DNA from: Hypericibacter adhaerens
GTDB taxonomy: Bacteria > Pseudomonadota > Alphaproteobacteria > Dongiales > Dongiaceae
Assembly: GCF_008728835.1 (NCBI RefSeq)
Contig: NZ_CP042582.1
Coordinates: 5,129,001-5,193,000 of the forward strand
Length of the DNA: 64,000 nucleotides
Direction of reading: 5' to 3'
A model generated the notes under the pieces. It was not told where the DNA came from, did no database searches, and saw only the letters and a list, made by a program, of their open reading frames with translations. This document shows positions 43,576 through 53,419 of the stretch, in pieces (the stretch's first letter is position 1; each line of letters starts with the position of its first letter). Made by a program: the position numbers and the translations under genes.

Positions 43576-46500
43576 CTACTCCGCCGCCGCGCGCAGCGAC
43601 AGGCGCTTGAGGCAGCGATCGATCCACTGCGCCGTCAATTTTTCTTGCGTGCCGTTCTGCGACAGCCGCTCGCGCAGGCCCTTGAAATCGACCTGGTCGA
43701 TCGGCTGATCCTGGTTGAAGCAGGTGAAGACCGCATAGCGGTCGCCGGTCGAGGGATCGATATGGGTCTGCAGGCACTGGGCGCAGATCTCCTTCATCAT
43801 GCATTGCATCGGCGAGTTGATCGAGGCGATCGCCTGATGCGAGGGCTTGAGGAAGGGCTGGAGCACGCCGTGGCGGGCGCGGCCCACCGCCGCCATCATC
43901 CCGTCCGAGCCGATGGCGACGATGCGGTCGACGTCGCGCAGATGGATGCTGGGCTCGCCGAGCTTGCCTTCGCCATAGGCGGTCATGGCGGCGACGATGT
44001 TGCCGACGAAGGCGCGGTCCTGCGGCCGGTCGGGCGTGAAGCCCGGCGCCTCGTCCGAGCACCAGACCACGACATCCGCCGCGGCCTTGATGTCCTCGAT
44101 CTTGTAGCGGTCGACCAGCTTCTTGTAGCCGGCGAAATAGAGCACGCGCGATCCGACGGCGCGCAAGGCGCGGCCGATCGAGAACAGCACGGCGTTGCCG
44201 AGCCCGCCCCCCACCAGGAGCACGGTCTCGTCGGCCGGCGTCTCGGTCGGCGAGCCGGTCGGCCCCATCAGGATCACCGGCTCGCCCGGCTTCATCATCA
44301 TGCAGAGGTCCGAGGAGCCGCCCATCTCGAGCGCGATCAACCCGACCAGGCCCTTCTCCTTGTCGACCCACGCGCCGGTGAGCGCCAGGCCCTCCATCGC
44401 CAGCAGCGTGCCGTCGGTCCTGTAAGCATTGGCCTCGTAGTTCTGCAGCCGGTAGAACTCGCCCGGCTCGAAATTGCCCGCGGCCTGCGGCGCCTGGACC
44501 ACCACCTCGATGATGGTCGGCGTCAGGCGGTGGACCTGATGCACCGTGGCGCGGAGCCGGCGGTTGAGCGAAGCGAGGAACGCCGCCTCGCCGCCCGACG
44601 GTGCCGCCGGCAGTTTCATCAATGCCGCGTTCACCACCGGCCAGCCCTGCTTCGCCGAGGCCATCGCCTTCACCACATTGCCGGCGAAGGAGGGATGGAG
44701 ATCGCCGAAGAAGCTGACGCTCCGCCCGTCGGGGCGGAACTGCTGCAGCACGCGCACGGACGCGGGCTTTGCCAGCCGCTCGGGGCGCACAGGCGCGCCC
44801 GTCTCGTCCACCGCCTGGAAATAGGAGCCGTCGACGCCGAAATTCTCGCGATCCTCGCGCGCCAGGACGGTGTTGGGCTTGGTGCCGGCCGCGACCAGCA
44901 CGGCGCGCGCCGGCAGCTCGATCTCGTCGCCCTCGCCGCGCTTGAAGCGGATGGCGTGGGTCAGGCCGAACTTGTCGACCACGATCTCGCTGGGCGTCAG
45001 GTTCTCGGCGAAGCGGATGCCCTCCTCGAGCGCCTTCTCCACCTCCTCGTGATTGAGGGTGTAGCTCGGCGAATCGATCAGGCGGCGGCGATAGGCCATG
45101 GTGACGCCGCCCCAGCCGTCGATCAGCTTCACCAGCTCGGGCGCGCGGCCCTCGCGCTTCGCCGCCTCGCGCTCGGCGCGGATGGCGCGGGCATGGGCGA
45201 TGAACTCGTCGGCGGTCTCGATCTCGGCCGGGCTCCAGCGGCGGCGGATCTCGGCCTCGCCCCGCTCGGCCGCCAGCGTCTCGTAGCGCTGGAGGAACTT
45301 CTCGACCTGCACCGGGTAATAGGCGAGCGCCTCGGTCGCGGTGTCGATCGCGGTCAGGCCGCCGCCGATCACCACCACCGGCAGGCGGATCTGCAGGTTG
45401 GCGATCGATTCCGCGCGCGCGGCCCCGGTGAGCTGCAGCGCCATCAGGAAGTCCGAGGCCTGGCGCACGCCCGGAGCCAGGCCGTTCGGCATGTCGAGAA
45501 TGGTGGGCTTGCCGGCGCCGAGCGCCAGCGCCACATGGTCGAAGCCCATCTCGAAGGCCTGGTCGAGCGTGACGGTGCCGCCGAAGCGCACGCCGCCGAA
45601 CATGGCGAAGCTCGCGCGGCGCTCCAGCAGCAGCCGGATCAGCTTCAGGAAGTTCTTGTCCCAGCGCACCGTGATGCCGTATTCGGCGACCCCGCCGAAG
45701 CCCGCCATCACGCGCGCATCGAGCGCCTCGTAGAGCGAGGTCACGTCGCGCACCGGCTTGAAGGGGACGCGGGCGCCCCTGGCGTCGACGCCGGAGATCT
45801 CCGCCGGCAGCGGCTCGATCTTGAGCCCGTCCACCGCCACCACGAGATGGCCCTGGTTCAACAGGTGGTGCGAGAGCGTATAGCCGGCGGGCCCCAGCCC
45901 CGCCACCAGCACCTTGCGGCCCGAGGCGGGCTTGGCCACCGGCACGCGCAGATTGAGCGGGTTCCAGCGCGTGAGCAGGCTGTAGATCTCGAAGCCCCAG
46001 GGCAGATCGAGCACGTCTTTCAGCGTGCGGGTCTCGGCCTGCGGGATATCGACCGGGTCCTGCTTCTGGTAGATGCAGGCTTTCATGCAGTCGTTGCAGA
46101 TGCGGTGCCCCGTGCCGGCGATCATCGGATTGTCGGTGACCGCGATGGCGAGCGCCCCCAGGGCCACGCCGTCGGCCTTGAGCGTATGCATCTCGGAGAT
46201 CTTCTCCTCGAGCGGGCAGCCGGCGAGCGTGACGTTGAACGGGCTCTTCCTGAAGCTCCCGTCCTTTTCCTTGAGGCCCTTCGAGCAGCTGTCCTTGCCC
46301 TGGTTGTGGCAGAAGATGCAGTAGTTGGCCTGGTCGAGCGCGCCGATCAGGTCGGTGCCCTTGTCGGTGAGGGCGAAGCCCTCGCGGTGGCGCGGATGGC
46401 CTTCGGCGCCGAGCTCCAGCGCACGGGCCGGATGGCTCTGCGAGGCATGGAGCGGCACCAGATGCAGATGGTCGAGCTTGCGCGGCTGCTTGAAGAGCAC

Positions 46501-47037
46501 GCCCTTGCGGTGGCGCGCCTTGCCGGCCTCGGTCAGGGTCGCCCAGGCGGCGTAGCGCGCGGCCTTCTCGAGCTTGTCGGCATGGGCCGCCTCGTCGGCC
46601 TGCCAGCCCTGCACCGCATTGGCGAAGGCGAGCTCGTCGAAGGGCGAGACCGCGAGGCCCAGGTCCTTCAGCAGCGCGTCGGCATCGAGGCTCGCCAGCT
46701 CTTCGGGCTTCGCCCCCTTGAGCGCGCGGCGCTGCACGAAGAGCCGCTTGCAGAGGAAGAGCGGCGCCAGCTTGTTGTGGCGCTCGGCCAGCGCCCGCAC
46801 CTCGGCTTCGATGCCGAAGAGCGTCGCCAGGAAATCCTCGAGATGCGGCGCCACCGCCAGCAGCAGCTCGGATTCGGCCTTCGCCGCCAGCGCCGACGGA
46901 TTGGCGCGCGCCGCCTCGAGCTTGCCCCTGAGATCGGCCTGGAGGCTCTCGAGGAACAGCCGGTCGATCCGGGCCAGGCCTTCCGGGCGGTAGAGATCCT
47001 CGAAGGCGAGGTCGTGGGCGAGGCGGAGGTCGGTCAT
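43576..47037 (-). CDS. Large Nfn-like flavoprotein fusion (GltD-like plus PyrK-like)
   Basis: An 1153-residue multidomain protein. Residues 1-235 are helical with no motif I recognise. Residues about 239-340 carry cysteine clusters (CIFCHNQGKDSC, CNDCMKAC) as in GltD/NfnB. FAD and NADPH sites follow (GLGPAGYTLSHH from 379, VVVIGGGLTAIDTA near 557). The last third is like PyrK/NfnA: a ferredoxin-reductase FAD/NAD module (LVGGGLGNAVLFSIG) and a C-terminal iron-sulfur cluster (CMMKEICAQC, near 1077). Joined in one chain, they resemble both subunits of NAD-dependent ferredoxin:NADP reductase. Electron transfer between NAD(P)H and an iron-sulfur partner is likely; bifurcation is only a possibility. 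Confidence 0.8.
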   Translation of the reverse strand: MTDLRLAHDLAFEDLYRPEGLARIDRLFLESLQADLRGKLEAARANPSALAAKAESELLLAVAPHLEDFLATLFGIEAEVRALAERHNKLAPLFLCKRLFVQRRALKGAKPEELASLDADALLKDLGLAVSPFDELAFANAVQGWQADEAAHADKLEKAARYAAWATLTEAGKARHRKGVLFKQPRKLDHLHLVPLHASQSHPARALELGAEGHPRHREGFALTDKGTDLIGALDQANYCIFCHNQGKDSCSKGLKEKDGSFRKSPFNVTLAGCPLEEKISEMHTLKADGVALGALAIAVTDNPMIAGTGHRICNDCMKACIYQKQDPVDIPQAETRTLKDVLDLPWGFEIYSLLTRWNPLNLRVPVAKPASGRKVLVAGLGPAGYTLSHHLLNQGHLVVAVDGLKIEPLPAEISGVDARGARVPFKPVRDVTSLYEALDARVMAGFGGVAEYGITVRWDKNFLKLIRLLLERRASFAMFGGVRFGGTVTLDQAFEMGFDHVALALGAGKPTILDMPNGLAPGVRQASDFLMALQLTGAARAESIANLQIRLPVVVIGGGLTAIDTATEALAYYPVQVEKFLQRYETLAAERGEAEIRRRWSPAEIETADEFIAHARAIRAEREAAKREGRAPELVKLIDGWGGVTMAYRRRLIDSPSYTLNHEEVEKALEEGIRFAENLTPSEIVVDKFGLTHAIRFKRGEGDEIELPARAVLVAAGTKPNTVLAREDRENFGVDGSYFQAVDETGAPVRPERLAKPASVRVLQQFRPDGRSVSFFGDLHPSFAGNVVKAMASAKQGWPVVNAALMKLPAAPSGGEAAFLASLNRRLRATVHQVHRLTPTIIEVVVQAPQAAGNFEPGEFYRLQNYEANAYRTDGTLLAMEGLALTGAWVDKEKGLVGLIALEMGGSSDLCMMMKPGEPVILMGPTGSPTETPADETVLLVGGGLGNAVLFSIGRALRAVGSRVLYFAGYKKLVDRYKIEDIKAAADVVVWCSDEAPGFTPDRPQDRAFVGNIVAAMTAYGEGKLGEPSIHLRDVDRIVAIGSDGMMAAVGRARHGVLQPFLKPSHQAIASINSPMQCMMKEICAQCLQTHIDPSTGDRYAVFTCFNQDQPIDQVDFKGLRERLSQNGTQEKLTAQWIDRCLKRLSLRAAAE

Positions 47038-47144
47038 CGGGTTTCTGTTTGATCGCTTCGCTCTAGTTTCAAGCTTCGAGCGCGTTTCTTGATTGACGTC
47101 GGGTTCTGCAGCGCGATGTCTCGGACAAGAGCATCGAGCAAATC

Positions 47145-48047
47145 CTAGGGGCCGATGCCGCGTTTCTGCGCCTGGAGGCTGAGATAGAGCCAGGCCACGG
47201 TGGCGCCGGCGAGCGCCGTGATCTCGGCGACGTCGTAGGGCGGCGCCACCTCGACGATGTCCATGCCGACGAAGTCGACCGGCGCCAGGCGCATCAGGAT
47301 GGCGCGGACCTCGAGCGTGGTGAGGCCGCCGATCTCGGGCGTGCCGGTGCCCGGCGCCTGGCTCGGATCGATGCAGTCGATGTCGAAGGTCAGGTAGCTC
47401 TTGCCCTTGCCGGTGCGCTCGAGGATCGCCTCGGCCACATGGGCCGGGCCCATCTCATGCGCTTCCTCGGCCGAGATGATCCGCACGCCTTTGCCCACGG
47501 TCCAGTCATAGACGTCGCGGCCGAGCGGCGAGCGGATACCGATCTGGATCATGCGCGCGGGATCGACGATGCCCTCGTTGATCGCGTGATAGAAGCAGGA
47601 GCCATGGCCGTAGGGCTGGCCGAAGCTGTCGGGCCAGGTATCGACATGGGCGTCGAAATGCACCAGGCCCAGCGGCCCGCCATGGCGCTTGGAAGCCGCG
47701 CGCAGCAAGGGCAGCGCGATCGAATGGTCGCCGCCCAGCGTGATCAGGTGCCCGATCTTGGCGGCCTGCTGCTCGATCAGCGCCATGCTCTTCTCGGTGT
47801 CGCCCAGCGCGATGTCGAAATCGCCGACATCGGCGAGATCGAGCTTCTGCGGGTTGTGCCAGTTCTGCGGATTGGCGCCGTCCACCAGCATGCGGCTGAT
47901 GGCGCGGATCGCCATCGGGCCGAAGCGCGAGCCCGCGCGGTGCGTCGTGCCGATGTCGAACGGGATCCCCGCGACGACATAGTCCGCGGTCGGGGATTCG
48001 TTGGCGACACCGAGAAAGCTCGGGCGCGTGGAGAAGGTCGGCTTCAT
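47145..48047 (-). CDS. speB: Agmatinase / arginase-family ureohydrolase
   Basis: A 300-residue ureohydrolase. The dinuclear manganese ligands are all present: GGDHSIALP, HFDAHVDTW and TFDIDCIDPSQAPGTG. GIPFDIGTTHRAGSRFGPMAIR marks the agmatinase-like branch. It hydrolyses agmatine or a related guanidino compound to urea and an amine. I chose the start MKPTFSTRPS at 48047; a longer in-frame ATG 69 bases upstream adds a non-conserved leader. Being next to a flavoprotein, FrhB-like and HutH genes, a different guanidino substrate is possible. Confidence 0.87.
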   Translation of the reverse strand: MKPTFSTRPSFLGVANESPTADYVVAGIPFDIGTTHRAGSRFGPMAIRAISRMLVDGANPQNWHNPQKLDLADVGDFDIALGDTEKSMALIEQQAAKIGHLITLGGDHSIALPLLRAASKRHGGPLGLVHFDAHVDTWPDSFGQPYGHGSCFYHAINEGIVDPARMIQIGIRSPLGRDVYDWTVGKGVRIISAEEAHEMGPAHVAEAILERTGKGKSYLTFDIDCIDPSQAPGTGTPEIGGLTTLEVRAILMRLAPVDFVGMDIVEVAPPYDVAEITALAGATVAWLYLSLQAQKRGIGP

Positions 48048-48159
48048 GGCGTTCGGGACCCGATGCAGCGCCGGCAACCATCCTGGTTCCGGCAGGCGCT
48101 TTCTAGCGGAAACCACCGCCCCGTCAAAGGCCTATTTACCCCCAAAATATGCGTGGTTC

Positions 48160-48172
48160 TGTAAAAATTACA
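48160..48172. promoter_or_regulatory. AT-rich inverted repeat upstream of the agmatinase gene
   Basis: TGTAA-AAA-TTACA is a perfect 5-bp inverted repeat with a three-base centre, about 113 bases ahead of the agmatinase start. It sits in the only strongly AT-rich stretch nearby (48130-48195). On the minus strand a TTTATA and a TGTAAT are 16 bases apart, so it may overlap a -10 element. Confidence 0.35.
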
Positions 48173-48288
48173 TGGCTGGCGCCGTATTTATAAAACGCGC
48201 CCTTTTCGCAGGGAGATAGCCTTCGCCGCGGCCCGCAGCGTCGGATAGCCGCAACCGCCGGATGGGCTCCGAAATCGGTGCTTTTGCA

Positions 48289-49548
48289 TCACCCGCCGGC
48301 GCGCGGTTCGGGGGCCGGCTCGCCCAGGCGCCCGGCCTTCGCCCGCCGGCGGCTGCCGCGCGCCTCGGCGAGGTTCTGGGCCAAGCCGTTCTCGCGGGCG
48401 AGTTCCTCGATCCGCAGGCCCGTCACCCGCGGCGTCGCCATGCCGGCCGCCGCCATGCCGGCAAGCCGCGCCCAGACCGCCCTCTTCTTGCGGACCTGGT
48501 GCGGCTGGAAGACATCCATGTCGCGCGGCCCGATCTCTCGATCGATGGCGAGGGCGCCCGCTCGCAGCGCCGCCTCGAACAGCCGGGCGCCGGCTTGCGT
48601 GCGCACCAGGATGCCGTTGAAGCCTTCATCCTCGCCCGTGGGCCCGCCGCCGGGCCAGCAATCGGAAGCCGCGATGTCGGCGCCCTCGCCGATCGCGTCG
48701 GGACAGATCTTGCAGCGCGGCTGGATGCGCCAGCCCGCCTCGTCGGCCCACATCTCCGGATAGGTGATCTCGAACGCGCGCCCGTCCTTCGTCTCGAGGC
48801 GCGTCGGCCCCGGATTGCCGAAGCCGCGATAGCGGAACAGCGTCAGCTCTGCCTCCGTCAGGCCGAGCTGGCGCAGCACCTCCTCGGACTTGCCGAGATC
48901 GGACGCGCCGCCGCAGACGAAGGTGAGCGCATATTTCATGAGCCGATCCACGCGCGGATCCTGCCGTGCCAGATTGCGCACCGCATTGACGTCGCAGGGC
49001 TTGCCGATGAAGGCGAAGGGCCGGTTCCGGTCGAGGATCGCGAGGAAGTCGACCAGCGGCGCCGCGGGGCCGTAGCGCGAGCCGGCGCCCTCCAGCACCT
49101 GCGCCGCATCGAAGCTGATCTGGCGGCGGCTGCGCATCGGCGCCTCGCGCGAGGCCGCCACATGCAGGATGAAATCGACCTCGCCGCTCTCGACCAGATA
49201 ACGCCCCAGCGCCGTCAGCACGCCGCCGGTCGACCCCTGATCGCGGATGGCGGGATCGCCGGCATAGCCGATCACCATGCGCGACCAGGGGCCCCAGATG
49301 GGATCGACCTGCTCGTTCGCCGGCAGGCGCGCCGCATCGGCGCCCTCGATGCGCGTGCCCGGACAGGTCTCGTTGATGCGATGCAAGGTCGCGTCGTCGA
49401 GCGCGACGGACGCAACCGGCCGCTCGCCGCCGCTCTCGGTCATGACCAGCCGGACGCGCTGCGGACCGGCGATGCTCTGGCACAGGCCGCAGCCGATGCA
49501 GAGCCCGTTGCGCACGATCTCGTCGAGCGTCAAATCGGTGTTTGGCAT
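48289..49548 (-). CDS. Coenzyme F420 hydrogenase beta-subunit-like iron-sulfur flavoprotein
   Basis: A 419-residue FrhB/FdhB-type protein. It has an N-terminal iron-sulfur motif CIGCGLCQSIAG, the FrhB N-domain (DQGSTGGVLTALGRYL), the C-domain (FIGKPCDVNAVRNLARQDP, TFVCGG) and further cluster cysteines in CKICPDAIGEGADIAASDC. In methanogens FrhB oxidises F420; in proteobacteria homologues use other flavins or ferredoxin, and the electron donor is unknown. It lies seven bases downstream of hutH and is therefore probably in the same transcript. Confidence 0.85.
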   Translation of the reverse strand: MPNTDLTLDEIVRNGLCIGCGLCQSIAGPQRVRLVMTESGGERPVASVALDDATLHRINETCPGTRIEGADAARLPANEQVDPIWGPWSRMVIGYAGDPAIRDQGSTGGVLTALGRYLVESGEVDFILHVAASREAPMRSRRQISFDAAQVLEGAGSRYGPAAPLVDFLAILDRNRPFAFIGKPCDVNAVRNLARQDPRVDRLMKYALTFVCGGASDLGKSEEVLRQLGLTEAELTLFRYRGFGNPGPTRLETKDGRAFEITYPEMWADEAGWRIQPRCKICPDAIGEGADIAASDCWPGGGPTGEDEGFNGILVRTQAGARLFEAALRAGALAIDREIGPRDMDVFQPHQVRKKRAVWARLAGMAAAGMATPRVTGLRIEELARENGLAQNLAEARGSRRRAKAGRLGEPAPEPRAGG

Positions 49549-49555
49549 CGTGGAG

Positions 49556-51079
49556 CTAGAACAGACGGAAGCCCGAGGCCTCGCGGAAGGCGCCGGCCTC
49601 GATCAGGCTCCTGATCGCCTCGATGTCGGGCGCCATGGCGCGGTCCTGGTCCCAGAAGGCGGCTTTCTTGCGGATCGCCGCCAGGATGGTCTCGAGCGTC
49701 GGGCTCGTCTTGAGCGGGCGGCGCATCTCGACACCTTGCGCCGCCGCCAGAAGCTCGATGGCGACGATCGCCGCCACATTGCCGGCGATCTCGTGGAGCC
49801 GGCGGGCGCCCCAGGTCGCCATGCTGACATGGTCCTCCTGGTTGGCCGAGGTCGGCAGGCTGTCGACCGAGGCGGGATGGGCCAGGCCCTTGTTCTCGCT
49901 GGCGAGCGCCGCCGCCGTCACATGGGCGATCATGAAGCCGGAATTGAGGCCGGGCTCGGGCACCAGGAAGGCCGAAAGCCCGCTCATGCGCGCATCGGTC
50001 AGGAGCGCGATGCGCCGCTCGGTGATGGAGCCGATCTCGGCCAGCGCGATTGCCGCGGCGTCCGCCGCCATCGCCACCGGCTCGGCGTGGAAATTGCCGC
50101 CGGAGAGGATCTCGCCCTCTTCGGCAAAGACCAGCGGATTGTCCGAGACCGCGTTCATCTCGCGCTCGACCGCGCCGCAGGCGAAGCGCAGCATGTCGAG
50201 CGCCGCGCCCATCACCTGCGGCTGGCAGCGCAGGCTGTAGGGGTCCTGCACCCGGTCGCAGTCGAGATGCGAGCGGCGGATCTCGCTCTCGGCAAGAATT
50301 GTACGATAGAGCTTCGCCACCTCGATCTGGCCGGGCTGGCCGCGCACCGCCTGGATGCGGGGATCGAACGGCACGTCACTGCCGGCGGCGGCATCGACTG
50401 AGAGCGAGCCTGAGACCAGCGCCGCCTGGAAGAGGCGCTCGGCCTCCAGCAGGGCCGCGGCGGCGAGCGCCGTCGAGACCTGCGTGCCGTTGAGGAGCGC
50501 CAGCCCTTCCTTGGCCTCGAGCGCCAGCGGCTTCAGCCCCAGGGCCGAGAGCGCGGCTTCGGCCGGCATGACCTCGCCCGCGAGCTTGATCTCGCCCTGG
50601 CCGATCATCGCCGCCGTCATGTGCGCGAGCGGTGCCAAGTCGCCCGAGGCGCCGACCGAGCCTTTGGCCGGAATGACCGGCAGCGCCTCGGCCGCGTAGA
50701 GCTTGAGCAGCATCTCGATCGCCTCGCGGCGCACGCCCGAATGGCCGCGCGCGAGGCCGTTGGCCTTGAGCACCAGCACGAGGCGTACCACCCGGTCCGG
50801 CAGCGCAGGACCGGTCCCCGCCGCATGGCTCAGCACCAGGCGGCGCTGCAGCTCGGCGAGCTCGGCATCGGCGATGCGCGTGCGCGCCAGGCTGCCGAAG
50901 CCGGTATTGACGCCATAGACGGTGCGGCGTTCGCGGATCACCGCGCGGACGGTCTCGACCGAGGCCTCGATCGCGGGGCCCGCGGCCGCATCCAGCGCGA
51001 TCGAAACACCGCCGCCCTCGAGGCCCCGCAGATCGGCAAGGGAGAGACGGCCGGGATGGAGCGTGAAGGTCTGGGACAT
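49556..51079 (-). CDS. hutH: Histidine ammonia-lyase
   Basis: A 507-residue lyase. The self-made MIO cofactor arises from A144-S145-G146 in GSVGASGDLAP. YGVNTGFGSL (55-64) carries the catalytic Tyr, and LVLSHAAGTG has the His that sets histidine specificity. It deaminates histidine to urocanate. No hutU, hutI or hutG is nearby, so either urocanate is processed elsewhere or the substrate is a histidine analogue. It leads the FrhB-like gene by seven bases and is divergent from the corrinoid-protein gene. Confidence 0.92.
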   Translation of the reverse strand: MSQTFTLHPGRLSLADLRGLEGGGVSIALDAAAGPAIEASVETVRAVIRERRTVYGVNTGFGSLARTRIADAELAELQRRLVLSHAAGTGPALPDRVVRLVLVLKANGLARGHSGVRREAIEMLLKLYAAEALPVIPAKGSVGASGDLAPLAHMTAAMIGQGEIKLAGEVMPAEAALSALGLKPLALEAKEGLALLNGTQVSTALAAAALLEAERLFQAALVSGSLSVDAAAGSDVPFDPRIQAVRGQPGQIEVAKLYRTILAESEIRRSHLDCDRVQDPYSLRCQPQVMGAALDMLRFACGAVEREMNAVSDNPLVFAEEGEILSGGNFHAEPVAMAADAAAIALAEIGSITERRIALLTDARMSGLSAFLVPEPGLNSGFMIAHVTAAALASENKGLAHPASVDSLPTSANQEDHVSMATWGARRLHEIAGNVAAIVAIELLAAAQGVEMRRPLKTSPTLETILAAIRKKAAFWDQDRAMAPDIEAIRSLIEAGAFREASGFRLF

Positions 51080-51260
51080 GGAACAGGTCCTGGCAGGGCG
51101 AAGCAGGGTGCGGCAAGAGGAAGCGGCGTGCGGGAGTGATAACACCGGAGGCCGCCCGCCGCCCATAGCCGCGGGTTTTCTCCCCCGAAAGAGCACGGGG
51201 GCAGGCTCTGTCGCCGGCCCGCCATTTGATGTCGCCCCGGCGGGGGTGCCATGGCGCGGC

Positions 51261-51289
51261 TTGACTAGTCTCCTGGCCTGGAAAATTCT
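51261..51289 (+). promoter_or_regulatory. Candidate promoter of the corrinoid-protein gene
   Basis: TTGACT (51261-51266) and AATTCT (51284-51289) with a 17-base spacer, 62 bases ahead of the ATG at 51352. The -35 is good and the -10 weak. The rest of the 272-base hutH intergenic region shows no further structure. Confidence 0.4.
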
Positions 51290-51351
51290 GCGGCTGCCGG
51301 TCCTTAATCGAGCTTCGCCGGCTGCCGCCAACGCACCCTCGGGGAGCCATC

Positions 51352-52056
<705 letters not shown>

Positions 52057-52084
52057 GCATCATTCGAGACTGACTGCAGACAAG

Positions 52085-52113
52085 CGCGGCCCTCGAGAGG
52101 GGGCCGCGTTTTT
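52085..52113 (+). terminator. Intrinsic terminator of the corrinoid-protein gene
   Basis: Stem CGCGGCCC (52085-52092) with GGGCCGCG (52101-52108), followed by TTTTT (52109-52113), 28 bases after the stop. A standard rho-independent terminator. Confidence 0.9.
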
Positions 52114-52176
52114 GTTTGCGACAGTAAGAACTCAAGCTCCTCGCCGCTCGCTTACGCTCGCCGCTCCGGCCCCAAT

Positions 52177-52294
52177 CGTCATCCCCGCGAACGCGGGGAT
52201 CCATCTTGATCCAGCGCATCAAGCTTAGGGTTGGATCCCCGCTGGAGTTTACGCTTGGGCCGGCCTACGGCCGGACCCGGGCGCGGGGATGACG
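52177..52294. repeat. Palindromic intergenic repeat, copy 3 of 3 (divergent)
   Basis: Outer ends CGTCATCCCCGCG and GCGGGGATGACG are inverted. It includes GGCCGGCCTACGGCCGGACC, matching the insert of the copy at 15258, and two GATCCA/TGGATC blocks. Sequence differs from copies 1 and 2 at many places, but the order of blocks is the same. It fills the gap between the corrinoid-protein terminator and the convergent GlxA gene. Confidence 0.75.
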
Positions 52295-52357
52295 AACGAG
52301 TGAAAGCGCCTGTGTCATATGCCCTCATTCCCGCAAGGGCAGGCTGCGCTTCCTCGC

Positions 52358-53329
52358 CTAGCCCCTTCCCCCGCCGCGCTCCCCGCGCGGGGTCTTGCCG
52401 AACTGCTCGCGATAGCATTTCGAGAAATGCGAGGCGGAGACGAAGCCCGCCGCCAGCGCCACATCGAGCACCGACATGTCCGTCTGAAGCAGCAGCAGGC
52501 GCGCATGCTTGAGGCGCAGGTCGAGATAGTAGCGCGTGGGCGTGCAGCCCAGATATTTGCGGAACAGCCGCTCGAGCTGGCGGCCCGAGAGCTTCACGCC
52601 CTCGGCGAGGTCGGCGCAGGAGACCGGCTCCTCCAGCGTCTCCTCCATGCGCTTGACCACCGACAGCAGCTTGGGATGGCGCACGCCGAGGCGGGCCGGC
52701 AGCGCCATGCGCTGGCGGTCGTGCCGGTCGCGGATGCGCTCATGGATGAACTGCTCGGAGACGGCGGCCGCGAGATCGAGGCCGTGCTCGCGCTGGATGA
52801 GCTGCAGCATGAGATCGAGTGCCGCGATGCCGCCCGAGCAGGTGAAGCGGTCGCGGTCGATCTCGAAGAGTTCCGAGGTCACCTCGAGCTCGGGGAAGGC
52901 CTCGGTGAAGCCCGAAAGATTCTCCCAATGCAGCGTGCAGCGATAGCCGTCGAGCAGCCCCGCGCGCGCCAGCACATAGGCGCCGAGCGAGATGGCGCCG
53001 ATCTCGATCGGCCGGCGGGCCATGCGCCGGAGCCAGGCGAAGACGGCGCGGTCCTCGTAGAGATGCGCGTCGATGCCGGCGCAGACGATGAGCGCATCGA
53101 GCGGCGGCACCTGCTCGATCGAGGCCTCGGGCACCATGGGGATGCCGTTCGAGGCGAGCACCGGCCCGCCATCCTTGCTCAGGATATGCCAGCTATAGAG
53201 GCTGCGGCCCGAGAGCCGGTTGGCGCTGCGCAGCGGTTCGAGCGCCGAGGCGAAGCTCAGCATCGCGAATTGCGGCACCAGGAAGAACCCCACCCGCTCC
53301 GGCAGGCTGGCGGGCTTGCGGTGAAACAT
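52358..53329 (-). CDS. GlxA/GbdR-type AraC-family regulator
   Basis: A 323-residue regulator. The first ~190 residues are a DJ-1/PfpI-like domain (VGFFLVPQFAMLSFASALEPL, DALIVCAGID), and the last ~100 form two AraC HTH motifs (CADLAEGVKLSGRQLERLF, VALAAGFVSASHFSKCYRE). This is the architecture of GbdR and CdhR, which sense glycine betaine or carnitine derivatives. A nearby corrinoid C1 module and betaine-type transporters make a quaternary amine a plausible signal; that is inference. The C-terminus ends in a Gly/Arg stretch. Confidence 0.88.
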   Translation of the reverse strand: MFHRKPASLPERVGFFLVPQFAMLSFASALEPLRSANRLSGRSLYSWHILSKDGGPVLASNGIPMVPEASIEQVPPLDALIVCAGIDAHLYEDRAVFAWLRRMARRPIEIGAISLGAYVLARAGLLDGYRCTLHWENLSGFTEAFPELEVTSELFEIDRDRFTCSGGIAALDLMLQLIQREHGLDLAAAVSEQFIHERIRDRHDRQRMALPARLGVRHPKLLSVVKRMEETLEEPVSCADLAEGVKLSGRQLERLFRKYLGCTPTRYYLDLRLKHARLLLLQTDMSVLDVALAAGFVSASHFSKCYREQFGKTPRGERGGGRG

Positions 53330-53419
53330 CGGGACGAATCTCTGACCGGCGAATGAGCGTGGGGCCTATGTCGGAAAATAATAACCGATGTCGGATTTTG
53401 GACAAGAGGGCTTGGGCGG

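Noticed and set aside
43414-47052. A 1212-residue open frame antisense to the large flavoprotein gene
   Set aside because: Low-complexity Arg/His/Gly/Leu composition, no motif, and exact coverage of a gene with clear FAD and FeS motifs on the other strand.
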